Of a DNA stretch of 64,000 nucleotides, positions 1-15,355 are shown one piece after another. The stretch lies in contig NC_051098.1 of the NCBI RefSeq assembly GCF_901709675.1, positions 14,535,918 through 14,599,917 of the forward strand, in the 5' to 3' direction. The notes under the pieces were generated by a model, which was not told the origin of the DNA, made no database searches, and worked only from the letters and a program-made list of their open reading frames with translations. How positions within the stretch are numbered: the first letter of the stretch is position 1; each line of letters begins with the position of its first letter. A program made the position numbers and the translations under genes. The DNA is from Syngnathus acus. Lineage: Eukaryota > Chordata > Actinopteri > Syngnathiformes > Syngnathidae.

Positions 1-3000
1 CCTTTTGATTCCCTCCAGAGTGAACCAATTAAGCGATCAATAGAGAAAAAAATATTTTCTTTTGCTGCACAAAAGTTTTTTTTCTGTGTTCATGTGCGTC
101 AGAAAAGAAACATTATATAAGTTTCCCACCATAAAAAAATGAATTTGATGGTGTGGTGACAAATACGTCTGTCAAACACTTTTGTTTGTGCTGCATCAAG
201 CAGTTCATGTTGTTTCCTTCAACTTTGAACTTCCCCGCAAAGGAAAAAGAGAAAAAAAAAAACACTTTGAAGGTACAGCTTTTGCTGCAGTTTATTTCGG
301 GATAAAGTTCAGAGTTAGATTGTTCAACCCGAGCGGCTGAGGCAAGAAATTCAAAGAGGCGCTGTGATGAAAGAGCGAGACACAGCTGAGCTGTTGCTGA
401 TCTTTGACGACACTGATCGATGCATTAGATCATTCTTGAATGAGCGTACCTTCACCTGAATCACGACGAAGCGTTTACAAACAACATCGGAGTTCGGCAA
501 GACTCGCCGCGTTTACGTCAATGCATCGAGTGCCGTTATTACATGGTGAAAACGTTGGTTGGTACTTACATTGATAAATGTAAATGAAAAGTTAACGATA
601 GAACTTTGAAATTGAAAGAAGAATGTAGCTGACGTTAGCCATGCTAGCTATCTACTTACCTCACTCGGGAGTTCTATAGTATTTATTTCACCAATTATAA
701 TTATTAGTTATTCAGTCTAACATTATATATCATGGATAAAACATCTATCGTACAATATAATCATCAAGTTTTAGTATCCCTTAGTGTCTCTTCTACCAGA
801 TACCTTGAACGGTATTTTTACATGCTAATCTGCTACTCACCAACTAATCGTACCAACAACAGGAGTATTTCAAAAAACGTATTTGACGACTATATTCTTC
901 AACGTCAGTAAAGCGGTTAACAAATTTAAACGCCCACAGCAGTGACTTGACTTAATAGCCGTCTGCTGTATGGAGCCCTGCCAATCACACGATACATACG
1001 AATACGTATGTGGTTGGTGTGGAGGTGTACTTGCGTTAGCAGGTGACTGGGCAGGCCTTTTGCATGTCTTCTCCTTTTGAAGCCTTGTCAGTTTGACGAC
1101 ATCGCAGCCTTCTAAAGTAGAACCGCGGGTGAGCAGCTATTTCTTTTGAGATGAAAGCATTTGAGTATCCATCAAAGAGCGGGAAAAAATATGAAAATGT
1201 TTTTTGTCAGGCGGTGCGCATGTATTACCGCGCAACTCGGTGCGAGTCGGTCGATTAGGGTTAACGAACGGGCGGCGTTAAAGGCCGAGTCCTGACTGAG
1301 AGGGCGTGTCGCCCCGTTTGACGGAACGCTTGTGTGTTCTGGAACCCAAATGAGCTTTACAGTATGTGTCGGAAGCTGATCGGTATGCGGCGGGCGCCCG
1401 CTTAATTGCCGGCCCAGGCACCCCACCCCCCACCCCCGCGCGGTCCCGCGGCTCCTCTGATTTGAATCCGTTTAGCCCGTATTTTACTTCATTATGCAAA
1501 GCCCACATTGTCGCCAGGTTGTGTGTGAGGTGCTTTGGATTGATGGAATTGACACTGTAATTTCATTTAAAATAAAAAGTCATCCCCGCTTCCTGCACCA
1601 CCCCGGAATACAAAGCAGAGCGGGGAAGTTTAAGCAGATTGCTTTTTGAATCGCCGAGTATTTTGGCTGGAGTCGGTGGACCTGAAATGACACAGGAAAT
1701 CAAATATCCTCCCGTCATTGTGTTTTATTAGGCCCCTCGACGCTAGAAGCTTTTTTAATAATTCCCTAATACTGCAGCAAAAAAGCAGCCGAGTCCCAAA
1801 ATGGACTTGCCAATGAAGTGTGCTGCCTTTCATCTTGTTGACAAATCAACTGTGAGAAGCAGTTCTGCGGGGCCGGGGAGTCGGCACGAAGAGCGGCGAG
1901 GGGCCGTGTAGAGCTGCACTCCAGTAAGCCGAGGGATGAAAACCTTCTCTGATGCTGATCCCGAGCAGCTCCGACACAGCCCTGATCTTTCTCAAACAGA
2001 CAGACTCCATGACACGCCACGTTGGGTGTCAAGCAAAGCCCGTGTCAGGCTTCGCCGTTTCTCCCGGTAACCGTACGGGGTCTATCTACCGCTGCGCTGT
2101 GGAGGGAAACGTGAAGTTTGCATACAGATTTGACAGGAAGTAAACACAGAGATGTACCTCAGGGTTGTGACACATCATCAGGTGTGACGCCATTTTTGAT
2201 TGGAGATGTGGCGTTTTGGGCTTGGAGTGGTTTTCATCTCGATTGTACAAAGTGCCGTTAGCAAAACTAGCCGTTTGATTGGATGAGCTATTGAAAGGAA
2301 TGCCCGGACTGTTTAAAAGTTTAACCGTTCATTATTTAACATGGTTAATCCCAACATTGACAAAGAATGCGAAAATGCAAACCACGCTCGGCTTTAAAAG
2401 CCCGTGATGGAGGAATAACTCAAAGATAATTCAATGTGTGTTCAGTGGGAGCGGCTCGCATTACACGCAGTCATTTGTCACGTCTTTTGTTATTATAAAA
2501 TATTGATCAATGGTGAGCTTTAAGCGGAGGATCTTCCATCACTGTGGACAAACTGCATTATTCATGTTGTCATGGCGAAGTGCATTATGTTCAAGTCGCG
2601 CAGACGTCCACACACACGTACAGCCTTGTTATCTTCTGCCGGGAGAACAGTTGTTTGTTTTGATCCGTTCGCCGAGCGAAGGTATAGGCCCGACTCGTCA
2701 TTTGGACCGCGGGGTGGTCCGCTTGATTGGCGAAGGGACTTTGATGTGGCGGAGCCAGATCTGACGCTCTGATGTGGCGAGCCCCCCCCCCCCCTCCCCT
2801 CCCTCCTTTCCCTGTCAGAAGACTTGGCACGTACAACACACACAGAAAAAAAAAAACCCGCATGGCGTCTCGTCCGACGCGTCGCCTCCATCCTCAGCGC
2901 TCTCATCCTCCTCTCACAAATAAACAAATGGACTCCTGTTGGAATAAACACAACCGGGTTGACTTTAAATTGACAGTGCGATGCATGCTAACGTTGGCGC

Positions 3001-3467
3001 TCCAAAAGTAGTTACAGAGGTGTCATGGGTGTTTGGCGAAGATGTAGAAAAGCCATTACACTTTTGAACGGCGCAAATTGCCGCAGCCCACGGGGAGCGA
3101 CACGAGTCGTGTGTGCGTGCGCGTGGCGCTCACAACAAAGTGAAATGAAACCCCGGCTGTGTATAAATATTTTGTATACTTGTTATTGCGTTATGTCGCT
3201 CCCTCGCTTGAACCCACGCATGAAGATTACAGAGGTTACTTTGGCCGATGAAAGCTTATCATAAATCAGAGTAAACAGGAAATGCTGGAAGAAAAAAAAA
3301 AAACACAGTGATGTGCAACGAAGCAATTGATGGCACGGATAAAGGTACAAAAGTTTAGTCTTCTGGTTTAGAAAATGGCGGAGCGGTGGTGGTTAACACA
3401 AAGTCAGAGGTAACATCTACAGTTACTTTTTCCAAATGCATCGTAAAAGTATTTGAAGATACTCACA

Positions 3468-3600
3468 CACAGCATAAAATGTTAAGAACATTTTGTTGAC
3501 ATTTCTCTAAATCACATTTCAACACACACACACTGGATAAAATGTATAGAACATTTTGTTGACATTTCTCCAAATTCCCTGCTTCTTTCCTGTACGTCTT
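3468..3600. repeat. short direct duplication (~63 bp)
   Basis: The string ACATTTTGTTGACATTTCTC occurs at 3488 and again at 3551, with related flanks (cacacagcataaaatg and cacacactggataaaatg). It is a local two-copy duplication. Confidence 0.7.
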
Positions 3601-5549
3601 TGCTCGCCCACGGTAATCTCTTGCAAATAACGATCTTGGATCGAAGTAGTACGGTGGCCTTCAAGGGCCGAAAAAGTAATAAAGTTAACTTGCATATCTT
3701 GAGTTAGGACATTCAATATTCAGCTGTCTGCTGCTTGGCCAGCATTGTTTTTTTTTAAGTTAGTTATAACTTATAATGAATTCACCGCATAAAATAAGCA
3801 GATGCGATTTGTGCTCATGTCACTGACATCCTGAAAATATCGAGTGGAGTTTACGGAGGTGGCGCCGCAATGGCAAACGGGGTCTCGCAGAAGAGAGAAG
3901 TCACAGCAGTCCAACTTATACAAATGAGTTCCAAATGAGCAGATCTTTTCCGCTGGTCTTAACATTTTCGAAAGGCCACAAACAAAAACTATCCCAACAA
4001 CTCGTCTTTTCGTTGTCGAGATTTCCAATACTCGGCGAAGTGAGCGTCTGCTATTTGCGATCTCAGTCAGTCCTAATATCACCAAATTGACATCTCGACG
4101 CCACCTGCTATTTCAACATGTGCTCAACATTTAATCACCCGGGATACACATTGCGAATCCCGCAGGAAAACTTAAGGCTACCTCATTCACCGCTAAGGAT
4201 ATGTCTGAAGACCACAACAAGCCTCTCCGTCGCCGAGGCTAATTGGAATCCAAATATAGCATATTAAACATGCGCTTTGCCCACACTACCGGTCGCCATG
4301 GTTATATACCTCCTGAGGGGGCTGATTGCCGACACCAGTCATGGCGGCGCCGCCGCTCGTCTTCCCTCTCCCGCCCCTTGCCCAAGTTGTGTAACCGGCG
4401 GTCCCCGCAGAGGGCGGACTGACAGGTAGGAAGTGATCAAAGAGACCTTTCCCCCGTGTTTCATGTCGGCCTCGGAGAGCGGCATCTTCGCCGTCGCTTC
4501 TTTTAATGGGCTGCTGATGGCTCCCCGGCCCCAAAACACACGTGCGTACCCGTCACGTTTGACAGGCCGCTAGCTAACGCGCCTCTCGGTTTCTTTCACC
4601 TGCCACTAGCGCACTTCCCTCCCGTCTAATAAGATGCTGAACTCTCGCCGCGTGCGTCCCCGACTCCTGAGTCTTTGCAAAACTGTCATCTGAGCTGCGT
4701 GGCACATCCATAAAATATCAACCCCACGCTGGGGGGAAAAGACAAGCGCGGCCACCCAAGTCAGGGTTGTGCGTCGGTTTAGCTCGATTCTCCTAAGCCG
4801 GACTATCTCAGCAACCCAGGTGCGTAGCCTCGCCCGCGTATCTCAGCCTCCATCTTGTGTCCACAATGGCCAACAGCCCCACGGTGTCCTCGTACTCCCC
4901 CACCTGATCTCTTCAGCCTGTTCAGTCAATCGAAGCGATCCCAATTGTGTTTGAGAGGGGCCACATCTCATTTCAGGTGGGATGTTGTTGTTTTTTCTCC
5001 CCCTTTCCAGGAATGAAGTGCTGGTGTGAAAAAAAAAAAACAGGCTTGCTCTCCCTGATAGATTAAAACTTCTGGGTCACTGTGATGGCTTTTAATGAAA
5101 CTGTCAAGTAATCTGAGGATCTTTACACTCCAATTTGTCATGCTGCCATTACAGGTGCAAGTGTGTGTTGTGTCTCTGAATGAATACACGATGGTTCAAT
5201 TGCCAGTTGGCCAACCGAAGGCTATGTATGATTGCTTTGAATTAACGAGTAATCAAACGATGTTAAGCACAGTGAGTTGGGTAATCAAATAAGCCGATTG
5301 AAAGTTGCTAGGCCAAGTATGTGGATCTGATTCAATCATATTTACACGTTTGAACAGGGAGCCCAGTAAGAGTGCCTTCACACATAGTTGGACTAATGTG
5401 GATTTCTTTTGATGGGTTTATCAATCAATCAAATTTCATTTGTGTGTCACTATACGGAGAAATTGCGACTAAAAGCGGAGGATAAAAGTCCAGATGCAGA
5501 GATGTACAATGTGGAAATTTAATTTGGTGAAAATGAGTACATGAAGAGA

Positions 5550-5612
5550 GCACATATAAGATAAACAATAAAGGACCTAAAGCGTATCCTTGAGGCACGC
5601 CGCATGTCATTT
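5550..5612 (-). pseudogene. LINE reverse-transcriptase relic (GVPQG motif)
   Basis: Read on the minus strand, this gives CGVPQGYALGPLLFILY, the conserved GVPQGS.LGPLLF block of LINE reverse transcriptases. Surrounding sequence is decayed and no YADD active-site motif is seen nearby. It is a fragment in antisense orientation within cadm1 intron 1. Confidence 0.6.
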
Positions 5613-6772
5613 CATAGACTTTGTTTATCTAAACTTCCCATAATAGGATAATAGTTTATGGGCGAATTTGGGTGTCAATTATTTGTGTTTTTTTCCTGCG
5701 GGGGTCTACTCTCCTCATTTATCATCCAAAAACGGACCCTTTTCCAGACAGGCAGCTGATTCCCCTCCAAGTCAACAGAATTCCTGACAGAGCAAGGGAA
5801 TGAGAAGCTGGGAGAGTCGGGCGAGTGATTGATAGCCGTTTGTTTTGCTTGCCTAATACAACATAAACTGGGCAACCGATTTATCACCTGAGAGAAGGCT
5901 GTTTTTCACGGCGCCTCTGCATAGCCGCCCGCTTAAAAATAATTCATTTTCCGCCGGCTCCAGGAGACAAGTGCTAATGTTAAATATTCATGCAGGTCCA
6001 GTCTAAATGATGTGGCCATTGGCACACCGTAAGAGTACACTCTACGGAAAGGAGGAAATGTCAAGCTGTGAATAAATGAAAGCGGGGAAGTGGTAGATTA
6101 TTGTGACCGTGTGAATTCACTGTAGGCGCCATTTTGTCCCGGAGATAGGCCCTCATAAAAATCTGGCTGGATCATTCGGTTTTTTTTTTTTAAATGTATT
6201 TATTTTCTTTTACTTTGTAAGCATTGGAAAATGTAAGTCTTATTTGGAGAACTGTGTAAACAGAAATACTTTGACACGTGTGTTTTGATTACTTTAAATG
6301 TGTTGTGACGTGTTTATAGCGAATGGATAAAATGATACGGTGCCACAGCAACGATAATCAGGGATTCACTGTAAATAGCAGTATGATGCACATCTCCGAT
6401 TCCAAACAGATCTCCAATCAATACATTCAGACATTTTTGCCCGTTTCTATTTGTCGCCTCATTTTTTTTTTAAATCCCACTAGGAGACTCTTCTCTAATT
6501 GTCCGTGCCTCGGGGGCCCGATATCAAACACGGCTCTGTGCCTCGCCGGCTCTTTGTGTCACGCCGGATTGGTACGAATCGCGCTTAACGGTTTGATTCG
6601 CATCGATCGCCAGACATCGGGCGGCTGTGCCGGACCGTGGGATGACGCAGCCGGCGTCACCGTGAGATTGTTTTCCAGGCGTTTATAGGTCGCCCTGTTG
6701 TGATATCAGTAAGTACAGTGGAGGCAAAAGGGCAACGCATAATAGAAGCCATGGGCTGGAGTGATGACATGG

Positions 6773-6774
<2 letters not shown>

Positions 6775-6819
<45 letters not shown>

Positions 6820-6828
6820 TGTGTGTGT
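6775..6828. repeat. (GT)n microsatellite
   Basis: About 54 bp of GT dinucleotides with one GCGC interruption. Confidence 0.97.
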
Positions 6829-9800
6829 TTCAATGGCGAGACATTTTGCTACAACGCTCTCACACATACGAGTGAAGAAAATTTTGAAATAATTGAACGT
6901 TATACGTGTTTCATTAGTATGTGTGCGAGGGGTAAATGATGTCTCCGACGGGTTCTCATCGACACACACGTACTAACATTCACACACTCTTCCAAATGAG
7001 GCTCGGGGCTGGAGATGGTTCCATCAAGGAAGTCAACACCCCGCCACCGCGGCGATTCGCTCGGCGGGCTCTCCGCCGCACACCTGATTGATAGCAGCGA
7101 TTTGACTGAGAAAAAAGGAAATGGGAAATTGAAAAATGGTGTGGGTAGATTGGAAACAACGCGCTGATTATAAACCGGGTGAGGAAACAAAAGGCCTCCC
7201 CTCCGTCTCGCTTCTCGTCTTTGGCGGCGGCGAGGCAGCAGGTGCGTGTCACACAGGTGCCTGATTGAGGCGCACAAAAAGACATTACGAGCGCAAACAA
7301 ATGGACGTGGTTAGCGTCCCCGGATGCGTTTTGGGCTGATAGAGGTGATTATGAGCGGAGGAGCGGAGGCGGGGCACAGAATGGGCACAGGTGTTGGAAG
7401 GAGGAGAAGGCGATTCGGTGTCACCGCAATATTAACCCATCCTTATAATTAACCGTGTGCGTCTTGTCGATAATGTTGACGGGAAACAAATAAATTGTTT
7501 TTGCGCTAATCTAGGGTATGACTCATTTGGGATCATTTCAATCCAGAGATTTGTCCATTTGATTTCTTACAGGGAACATTTGAAGTGTTCTGTTTAACAC
7601 GACTCTGAGTTTGACAGCGAAAGACTTGTTCCAATACTTTTGGAGAACAGTTTAGATATACTGTATTGCCCGAATCTTTCCATGTCTTACATTTTGGTTG
7701 TTAAACGGCCCAGTGCTGCTGCTAGTGTAATAATAGAGGCTCTTTGGTGGCTGAAAATGAGGACAATTTGTAAAACGCAAGTGTGGCATAAATTAGCCGC
7801 TACCTGCTCGTGAAGCGGGCGCGGGGAGCTTTGTTGCGTCTCATAAACGAGTCTTGGCCGCGGCCCCTCTGGTTTAATATTCTCCGAGTGCTCCCAGACA
7901 GCGAGTGGCCGTGCAGCAGCTGTCTCTTGAACCCGGCTTTTGGACCCCTCCTCCTCCACTTAGCCCCTCTGACCGGCCTCCTTTGCACTCTAGCGATGAC
8001 AGGCACTGTCAGACGCTTCTCCTAATGTTCTAATTACCGCCCTCTCTTTTCTTTCTCTCTCTATCTCGCTCTCTTTCTTTTTTTTTTTTTTATACCTATC
8101 TCTGTGTATACACTGAGGCCATTGTGCACTTAGTAAGCAGATATGCTGGCAGACAAGCTTGTAGCCTGTCCGAGTTCTCCCCACGGGAAAGACGACAAGG
8201 CTATCAATGCATCCTCACAACAGCAACAGGAATATTCCTTTTAAGGCTTTTTAGAGGCTCACATACTAAAACGCTTTCTGTGCACAGGCACTACCGAAAG
8301 CCGCTCAGACTCGGGTTCCTAAATCTCTTGCACGCTGCTAAATTACGGTCACACATATTTTATTTCATTTTATTTATTTAGTATTTAATTATTTATTTAT
8401 TAATTTATTTCATTTGATTTATTATTTGGTTTTATTTTATATCATTTTCTCACGTACACTGTAAAAAATAACCCTAATTGGCTAACATGGGGAGCAACCC
8501 AAATTTACTTCCCAAATTACACTCTGTAAAGGTAGCAGGTGTGAAAATTGTTGAATTATGGTTGGAGAATCTTTTGGAAATGTTAAGTGCTTTACTGTTG
8601 TACTTATTCTCGGAGGAAGTCTGCGCCGTAGTCACTCGCTACTTTACTTTAACCTGACTTCTCTTCCCTTCCCGCAGTCCCAAACATTCCAGTCGCGAAT
8701 TATTTGAAAAATAAAAAAAGAACAGACCGTGGCAGAAAAGAAGCCTTTGCGAGGAGAATTTGCAAATGATGGAAGCGTGGCCCCGAAATAGACAACGTCA
8801 ATGAAATGTGATGAGTCACTCGGAGGCGGCGACGACTTTTAAGACGGCGCTCAGTCAGCCGTTCTTGTTAACACAAGAGAGCGGCATGGCTGCAGCCGGC
8901 GGCGGGAAGAAATCATTGCACCTCGCAGGGAATTCGCCCGCTCACTAGCTCGCTCGCTTTGTGATTTATGGAGCGGTGAAGTCACTGCATTTGTCACAAT
9001 CAGCACTCTTAATAGTGTGTTGCCATAATTCACTGTCGGCTTGCTATCAATGTTTATTTCAGACAACCTGTCTGCAAGAGAGCTTTTCTTTCATTAGGCT
9101 AAGATCAATTTGTTTGTTTTTTCACTTTGGCCCTCGATGTCTTTTTGAGGTCGCGCCTATGTTCATCTTAAGGTGAATCTCTCTGAAACAAACTTCATTT
9201 TCTCAATTTTGGACTAACTTCTTGTTCGATTCCAACAAATCCGCCATTTTGTTTCTCGGTAGAATTCTTTTTATTGGATCTCATTGTCATGCTGTTGTAC
9301 CAAACATTGTGGGAGGCCTAAATGCAGGCATAAAGATTTTTTTTTTTAAATGATGCCATTCAGCCTCCCACTCGATGCTGTGAGACGTTACAGAAGGTCA
9401 TCTACTGGATGTTTACAGCTCCTGTAAATCCACTTGATTGGGCGGGAACGTGCGTTTACATTCACTCAACTATATGTTATGCTTGGTGATTACATGAGTG
9501 TTTCGTGCCATGGCAGAATTCTGGCAAAATGGAAAAGAAGCTGGCAGGAGAGAGTGTTTAAAAATACAGCGCACATGAACGTCATCAGCCATGCGCTGTT
9601 CACTTTCTATATCTACGATTTAGATTTTTTTTGTTTTTTTTAAATATAAGCAACAGCTCTGTTTTATCGGTTTGTTGTAAATCCATGCTTTTTGGGCTGT
9701 TTGTTATTATTATTATTAGTAGTAGTAGTATTACTAATATAATTTTTTTATTATATTTTATTATTTATCTTATTTTATTTTAAGTATCATCATAGTTAAA

Positions 9801-12526
9801 CTTGGAACCCAGTTTAGATCCAAATTTAACATTTCTGCAATCGAGAGAGGCGGGGTGCACCTTGGACGGGTTGACAGCCAATCACAGTCCTGCCCCCCCC
9901 CCCCTTCAAAAAAAAAACCCTAAAAAGATATTAGAAACAGCTCTCGGTATGAGTCACTGCATTTCTACACTAAATAGTCATCGCGAAATGAATCCCCCTC
10001 TGACGGTGTCAATCAAAACGCAGCATTATTACCTTTGTAAAGGCATTTTCTTTTATTCCGCTCTCCTGCGATTGCGCAGGTGTACATAACCGAGTGATCG
10101 GGGGAATATAAAATTGAAGAGGAAATGAAGCCCAGGCACATTTGCCGTTTTCTGCATTATTTGCACTCTCTGATAATCAAAGTGTGGCATCCCCGAGGAC
10201 CGACAGGATTGATTATCATTTCGGCTCCGTTGGGTTGTCATGGAGATGGACCATGAACTGGAACCTGTGGTTCATAGCATTGGGAAAAAAAAACAGTAAC
10301 AATAATAATAATAAATCGACAACATCTTCAGATAATATTTGATTTATTAGAGTTAGAATGTAGAAGGCGTGTGTGTGCATGTAATGTTTTTTGTGTTTTA
10401 CTTTTGGAAGTGGAATGTCTTTGATTATAGTTGAGAGTCCGCAGAAGGGAAAAAAAAAAAAAGTCTGATCCCTCGAATGAAACGAGAATACAATGGGCAG
10501 CGCACAGTATGGCACGTGCACACCGGAGCCGCAGCATCATAAGCAGAATGGAGGCGATGTTTTACCTGCGAGGGAGAACATAACATTGAAATGCGGTTGC
10601 TGAGAAGACGTGTCGACTCATTAGTGTTTCAAACAGAGAGCCATGATGGCGGGTGGCGGCGGTGGGGGGGCTGCGCTATCTATCGGATGCAAAACATTGT
10701 CAGCACAAATATAGTTAAAAATGTAGCCGTTAGCAAAGTTTGAAACTGGTTGATTTCAAGTTTAGCGGTGACAGTCAACATCTAGGAAAACATTTCTTTC
10801 TTCTTTCCCTTTTATTTGTCATTGTTGTTGATTTTATGTTTTAGATTGGCTAAAAGTGATAGGTAAATATGGTTTATGATGATGACACATGGTTTTATTT
10901 CCCAAAGCTTAGTCGCCATCATTTGTTCTAATGATGTATTTAATACCTCGATAGATAAAATGTCAATGCCACTAGGCTTTATGGCGAAAATATTTTGTGT
11001 TGTTTTGTTCACATTCAAGTGTGATATTCTTAAGTGGCTCATCTTCGTAGTTTGTTTTTTGTCTTCCCCTTTGTGTGACTTTCTTTCTCTAAGCCGCCTA
11101 TTGGCTTAAACCGTCTTGGCTCTTGAGATGTTTTTGGACTTCATTCCTAAAATGACAAAAGGGGTTTTTGTTTGATGTTGTTTTTCATTCAAGGTCATGG
11201 AAAGTTGATTTGCTTTGGCCATTAATACTTTCCATTCTCTATTTAAGACTACTTCCACAAAGTCTAGCATCACAATTACTACTTTCCTATTTGCCAGGGC
11301 TTTACCGCCATCTTTCTACAATTTAAAGTGCTACAAAAGGAGCAGAAAAGAAATGTGAAAACTACGACACACTTATCTTAAGGTCTTACTTTGATGCGCT
11401 GCTGAAATAAATAGCGCCAAAAATCCGCAACGCTAACGTTGCCGATGACACTCCTCATTATAAAGCCCCTTTCACATCCGCCTTTTGTTTCTCCCCACAA
11501 ATGCCCGGGCGAGAGAATGTGTGTAGATTGGGATGAAAAAGAGGTGAGGAGACAAGGACAGACATCATTGGGAGGACGCTTGGCCTGCCCGCTCTCATCC
11601 GGCGTGATTGACAGACGGGCGCATCGGCCGCACTCTCGCCGAGGCGTTTTCCCGCCCCGAAATCTGTCCATCAGCGCCGGTCTAAGCAGAGCGACAGCCA
11701 TGACATCTAATCACAGGCCAGCCGGCGCCTCATAACTTGTGGCTAATGCGCTGCAGGTAACGCAGGGGGAGAAACGCCGCCGCCGCCTCCTCGCCGCGCT
11801 ATTAATAGTCTGGATGGCGGCAGCTGACAGGAAGTGGATCGCTCTGATGGCGAGGGAAGGTGTCGCCAGACTATATCACAAGTCTGTTTGGCTTGAAGTC
11901 TCATCAAACTCGACTGCGTCCGTGCATTTGACCTCACAAAGTGACTGGAGCCTAACGTTTTATTTCCTTGCTGTCACTTTGGGCCGCTTCACCCGAAAGG
12001 ACCTGAGCTTAGCATGCCGGTGTATCAATTCCTCGCAGACTTGTCCTTGAGACTTTTTTTGTGTGCGCACAATTTGCTATGAGGGATATTTCCCCATCGT
12101 GAATTTATATTGATTCAAAATTAGTAGTTCATTTTTGGCAATGTGTCTTGGATCTGCAGTTTGTTGACGTTTAGCCTCAAGGCTCCAACCATTAGCTAAC
12201 ACTGAGCAGTGGCTAATTTGCATTAGAGGTCAACGCCCCCTCCAAACTGGCTAATTTCATTCCGTCTGTTCCACTGTTCGGGTAAAGTTTTGACTGACAC
12301 TCAAGCGTGTCAGAGCATACTTTGTTTCCTGTCCATCATGCGTTAGTTGTCAGTCTCAACTCTGTGACCCCTCCCCACCCCTCGCTGACATGTCAGCAAT
12401 GCGCAAAGATTGGAACAAGGACACGTGTCACACCTTGCACTCTTATTACGCCGCCAATCACAGCAAGGAGACAAGCAGTTTGCTCAACGTTTGTGCTGCA
12501 CGGCTGCATCTATTGCACATGATGGA

Positions 12527-12697
<171 letters not shown>

Positions 12698-12960
12698 CAT
12701 ACGCCATCAGCCAATTCAGTAGTTAGTCGTTCAACAAGCCAAAAGCTAAACTGGCATACTGCATTTTTTCGTTGATTGAGCCCGATGAAGTCTTCCTAGC
12801 AACTAGTGACTAGCATTTACGAAACAAACAACATGACATTTTTATTGTAAATGATTTCTATAATTCGCCATGCAATAAATCTTTCTTCCTGCTTTCTTGC
12901 TTGCTTTCTGCTCCTAAACTGTCTTTCTTCTCTTCTTTTCTTCCCGGCCTGCCGCATCAG

Positions 12961-12981
12961 GAGCTGCTGAAATCATCACAG
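12961..12981 (+). other. candidate 21-nt in-frame microexon in cadm1 intron 1
   Basis: A roughly 70-bp pyrimidine-rich tract (12885-12955) ends in gccgcatcag at 12951-12960. It is followed by 21 nt and the donor-like gtacta at 12982. Intron 1 is phase 1, so inclusion would add seven residues (G-A-A-E-I-I-T) before the first Ig domain without breaking frame. This is only a splice-signal observation; no known CADM1 isoform is matched. Confidence 0.22.
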
Positions 12982-15355
12982 GTACTACTTTTGCTTTTTT
13001 TGCTCGCCGCTCCTCGGTTGTACGTGACTGCTCATTTCTGCTTATTATCAACGGATCTTTTTTGTAATTTTTTTTTTTTTACTGAGGAATGAGGAGAAAG
13101 TACACACAGATGGAGTTGCTATCATTTTTTTTAATCTCCCAAGTCAACATTTCTTTGTCTTTATAAGGTTAATTAGTTGCCCCATTCATTTGTTGTTCTG
13201 AGATTCATATATAGTATATATAGAGAGGCAGGCTTGATTTTTTTTTTTCTTCATCTTCTCACAAAGTCAATAAAGTCACAAAAGCACTCAGCTGTTTAAT
13301 GGGTTTGCAGTTGATTCTCACGAGTCACCATTGGTGCTTTTCTAGGTGGAGGCAACCATTATTCTCATCACAGGCTTGTTCAATGAGTTATTCCAGTTCG
13401 AGTTATTCTTTTTCTTTTTTTTTTATTGTTAACACTATGCGTTTTTCTTTTAACACCAACAATTTTGTCCACGTGTGTAACGTAGGAGAGTGCCTGTCAT
13501 GTTTTCTGGGGAAGACACATTAATATTTCATAATATTTCACAATCTGTGTATGCTAAATAATACATTACTAAAAATTCATAAATAAGATTAATTATTAAA
13601 TTTATTGTCAATTTCCTAGTACAAACTGTCAAAATCATAAAGATAAAAATAGTCAGAGTAAGACCTCTGGATCGTTTCAGCAATGCAAGAGCATCTGTTT
13701 GTAATAGAAAATCTTTGACATAAGTTTTTAAAGTTGAAAAGAAAGATTTCTCCAGTTAAAGATATCGATTGTCGAATTGGTAAAAGCAAACAAACGTGGC
13801 GGTTGTGCTACAAAACACTCGAGACTTGGAAAACTTCCGTCCTTGTGAGTAGCTTTAGCTGCTGACTCCCACTGGTTATTATGATAAAGATAAAAGTGAC
13901 TTTTCTTCTCTTGATTGGGATGTCGTTGTAGTTCATGACATTTTACAGGTGCTAATCATTTCAAGTGTTCTCCTTCCCCTTAAACTTATAATTGACGCTT
14001 TTTACAGACTTTCAGAACTTTTCTTTTCATGTGTGATCTCTTTTTTTTTTGCTTGACGAGTAGCTTTTTTTCACCCACTTTTGTGCTAGCCAATCATTAA
14101 ACAAGGATCCTACACACAGAGAATCAAGTTGGCCAAATTAGTCAGACACCTTTTGAAAGCTCCTCATGCAAAGGTTCCAGAAGTTGTAATTAAACCCTAT
14201 AAGACCCAAATCCCCGTTGCAGTTGAAGAAGCGTTTCATCATGAGGTTCAAGCTCTAATGACTGCGCCGTGTAAAGCGACGCAGCGGGGAGAAAAAGCGA
14301 CAGAAAAGTTTTATTGTTAATGATGTTCCGTCGTGGCGCTTGTTGCTAGCCGACGCGCTGACTCAGGCAGTTGGACGCTGGCCTGTTCTGCTTTTGATGT
14401 TACCACAATAACAAAGAATCAAAGAGAGCGCCGTTAGCTAAACCTTAGCTGAAGTTGGCCTGGTTTAGTTGTGCTGTCCAATGAGAAGCAAGAATTGGCA
14501 GAACAAAATGGCGTCCTTGATACATTTTCTGCCACATTTCCTGTCGGTTGGGTGGACTGCTAATATTTCTATTTGATCACGTTTTCCACCCAGGAGGGTT
14601 TAAACCAAAATGTACATTCGACCAAATTGGTTCCACTCATTTATGAACAGTCGGCCGAAGCTTCTTACTCTCCACTGCCAATCTTGGTATCGTCTCCACT
14701 TGAGCCGAAATAATTTGGTCTTTGCTCCGTTTTGAGTGGCAGAGCCCTCCATGGCAGATTGCGCATCCTCTTTGGCTGCGCGTCGGCCTCGCTCGCCATG
14801 TTGTGATGCGGCAAGAGGCAGGCGGCCATGTGTAGAGCTACAGGCACTTTACTCTTCCAGACAGCTGCTGGAATGAGTGTGCATTTATCAGCCAGTCGTC
14901 TGTGCCCAAATCTCCCCCCTCCCACCAGCGCCCACCATCCGGGATTAATGAGTGTCTCTCCTCATTTGCACCCAATCATGAGCGGGATGCTGAGGCAATT
15001 GAAAATGTTTACTCCAATCGCCAGAGCCCTCCATGTTGCACAAAGTGGCCCGTTTTCACTTTGATGGGATTGCTAATCACGGCCGTGTTATTTATGTGTG
15101 TTTTGAATTGGAGATGAGCCTAAGCTGAGAAGGATGCTGGAGCGCCACCAATATTGCTCAGGGCTGTCGAGGATTTATTTACAGTTACTTTTCTCTGCCG
15201 ACCAGATCACGGCGAGCGGAGAGTAAGCTTGCCTCGCGCTGCCAGATATTTTCAACTTTTAGAATCTAGAAATGTGAAATTCATGCGTATTTTCATTCTA
15301 CTGCATTGCATCTTGACGCGCATTTTAACAGTCAATTAGCATCAGCTTAATTTTT

